Assembly: GCA_030562195.1 (NCBI GenBank)
Contig: CM060200.1
Span: 38,323,468-38,387,467 of the forward strand
Length of the DNA: 64,000 nt
Source: Nipponacmea schrenckii
Lineage: Eukaryota > Mollusca > Gastropoda > Lottiidae
Reading direction: 5' to 3'
Numbering within the stretch: position 1 is the first letter of the stretch; each line of letters begins with the position of its first letter. Below, piece after piece: positions 61,439 to 64,000 of the stretch. The position numbers and the translations under genes are program-made. A model generated the notes under the pieces. The model was given only the letters and a program-made list of their open reading frames with translations, had not been told where the DNA came from and did no database searches.

Positions 61439-64000
61439 ACAAAAGTTTATGATTTTCTTTCAAAAAATAAAACTTTCAAATGTCTCGATTAAATTTAAAT
61501 GATAATCAAGTGTAACGGTAAAAAATCTGAAAAAAGTTGATTTTAAATCTGGATCAATGAGTTGGTCATGTCTTTTTATTTTTCTTTCGTTGTTTATTCC
61601 TGTTATCAATTACAAGGTAAATCATGTCGATTGGTGAATGTTAGTTTTGTAACCACAAGAAATCAAATCAAAAATGAAGAATGCCGAAATACAACAAAAC
61701 CTTAAAACAAAACGTGATTTTATATTTTCTTAGACCCCTCTGTATTTATTTATTGTGGAAAGTTAAAATTGTAAAAAATTTTAGGCCTTACAATTCTCAA
61801 TAACAATTAATGTTGTATTAAATTGAAGGTAACAGTTTACGCGATTACCTCTACAATAAATACACCTTATCAATAAATGTTTATAGGATAAATAGGGGTG
61901 TCGATCCTAAATTGAAGATTTCCTTGTATGTCAAAAAATTTAAGACATGCAAAAGTAACTGAAGTAAGTAAAATGTAGGGGGAAAATTTTCTTTACTTTA
62001 TGCGATAGGATTTGCAATCACAGTTTTTCCAAAGGAAATGGCTCTCAATGACTGAACAAAGTTCAGGATTACTTCCAGTTCCAAAATAATCGAACGAATC
62101 AAACATATTTTTGAAAGCAAACGACCTTTTTGATATTAATTGTTGATATATAAGGTATATTGCCCCAAAATTACATAAAAACCATTTTAAAAAGTAGAAT
62201 TTTGACTTCTAGGATTCTAGGTAATAAAACTTTCATTAATAAGTCTAATTATGATATAACGGTAAGATCAAATAACCTCAGGTAGTTACAGTATAGATTA
62301 TTACCATAGTTTTTAATTCTCAGGTGGGGTATGTGCGGTACAAGTTTTATAAAATCTGGGTCATAAGTTAAAGGTATCTTGACTATCTACTATACTATCT
62401 ATCAATCTGTGGCGTTTCGTTCATTGTTTGTATCCTTTGGGAACGTTTCCGTTGCAGTATGAAAACTCACACAAATTATTCTAGATATTTAGATTACATG
62501 TATTGTAATGTGTTTAGATCTTAGAATACAGCATATTGTTTATTTCATTAGTTGAAATAACACCTACTACAAACATTATTTAAATGGATATAATTTCATT
62601 CTACGCAGTACAAAGTTTAGATGTTATCCATACAGCGTTCACAGTTTGGACGTAACCTCCATTTAACACAAATTTATCCTATCAATGTATTTCAATTATT
62701 GATGGAAAAATTTACAATGAAAATTTTTGATTCCGTAAAATATACAAAAAATTATGGGCTCCATTTATAGTACATTTTTTCATTGAAGTATGATAGGAAG
62801 AATCATGAGGAATTTAGGGCAAATATACCTGAACCTACAGAAAGAGTATGGTGTTACCTGTGGCGAGATAAAAGTAAGATGTTGAGTAGAATAATAGAAG
62901 TTGATCAATGTTGAAAGGAAGGAAGGAAAGATGGTTTATTTTGCTAATATATCAGATGGTCTCAAACAGCTGGCCAGAATGTAGAAATGTGAAGTAAGAA
63001 ACATTACATCTGCACCCTAAGATCGCTCTATTTTTAGATTCTCAGGTATTTGACTTATTTTCATACTTCTTCTAATTATATTGGTACATTGGTATACCAG
63101 TATACTACTCTACATCGATATACACCAAGTCTTTGGTACCGAGTTGAAATACTATCATCATTTCACACGTGGAGAAACTTACCGTATGCCCCACCCCACT
63201 GACAAACACATATATGATAAACTGGGATTGAATGAAAATGAGAGAGTTTTTTTTAGGCAGGGGATGGGAGGGGGGGCTGTGTTTGGAGGGTGTGAATTTA
63301 CTTGCACGTCGATGATCCTGAATCGATGTAATTTTAAGCCATGTTATTACAAAACGACTAAAAAACCCCGAAAAACCCAAAAAACAATTACCCCCAATAA
63401 TTCCCCCTTACATTTATTTTCAGTACTTATGGTAAGGAGTGACAATTTTATTGGGGAGGTAAGATTCAGAAAGAGATGAAGGGAATTAGAAGCACCTCCA
63501 CCTTCGGTATTTTTTTTTTTCATTTCAAATCATAAAAGATTTGACCTCAATTTTGACTACACATGATTAAAAGAGATATGAAAAAATGGAAATATATTTA
63601 TAAGAAGTTAAAAGAAATATATGTGAGAAGCTATAAAGAATATATGTCATGACCTAGTTTTTCACGATTTACCTCACAACCTACTCACACCTTACCTGAA
63701 ATTGTGTTCTTACGCCATATTTCTCACGCAATTCCTGCTGTCTATTCACCTTACGGTATCATAAAAAAATACCTCTATATACCTGTTACTGCCGAATTCT
63801 CACAGCCACCAAAAGTCAGTAGAATCATGTTGTGTTCGTATGGAGCTTGTTCAAGGTGATCCACAGGGTACAATTTATTCAAAAACACTTATCAGAACAT
63901 ATTGTTAGCCCTTTAGCACATTTAAGTCTACCGTGTAAGACAATACCATAAACAGATGCTTTTTTTCTCCTTTTCTCATAATTGCGTTAAAAATATTGTA
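61439..64000. other. gene-free stretch to window end
   Basis: No gene, RNA or repeat family could be supported. The 132-codon ORF at 63081-63479 starts from TTG and shows no recognisable domain. Confidence 0.4.

Noticed and set aside
63081..63479. 132-codon ORF near the right edge
   Set aside because: Starts at TTG, has low-complexity Gly and Pro/Lys stretches from G- and A-rich tracts, and no domain.

Overview
This is an AT-rich animal (metazoan) nuclear window with intron-containing genes, many tandem repeats and scattered transposon remnants. Gene content (an SYK-type tandem-SH2 kinase without ankyrin repeats, a long NFI transcription factor, a neuropeptide-type GPCR exon) and repeat style suggest a lophotrochozoan, most likely a mollusc. 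The phylum is inferred, not proven.

Layout. 1-405 (-): remnant of a GIY-YIG retroelement. 795-1243: 11-bp tandem repeat. 3653-3923 (-): first coding exon of a rhodopsin-family GPCR. 7486-8165: 44-bp minisatellite. 13265-17521 (+): decayed LINE with a coiled-coil/SGNH ORF1 and an EN-RT ORF2. 17525-23505: non-coding, with a young 29-bp array and a MITE remnant. 23506-35564 (+): SYK, 14 exons in a fully in-frame 619-residue model plus one putative alternative exon, with three minisatellites in its introns. 36552-44715: intergenic DNA and 3'-UTR territory. 44716-59076 (-): NFI, 13 exons, 708 residues, two alternative first exons that splice to the same DNA-binding exon. Its introns carry a minisatellite, a foldback MITE family (three copies) and a hAT-type MITE with an intact 8-bp target duplication. 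59077-64000: NFI upstream flank with a 29-bp minisatellite.

SYK and NFI are convergent. SYK would act in cytoplasmic phosphotyrosine signalling downstream of receptors bearing paired tyrosine motifs. NFI would act in the nucleus as a dimeric sequence-specific transcription factor. Nothing in the sequence links them functionally.

Most notable points: (1) exons on either side of the putative SYK linker exon join in frame only when that exon is skipped through a second donor 4 nt downstream; (2) minisatellites sit directly against splice sites in both genes; (3) NFI has two short coding first exons; (4) four non-autonomous element families are documented by terminal inverted repeats, foldback structure or multiple copies. 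I found no convincing wholly new biological system.
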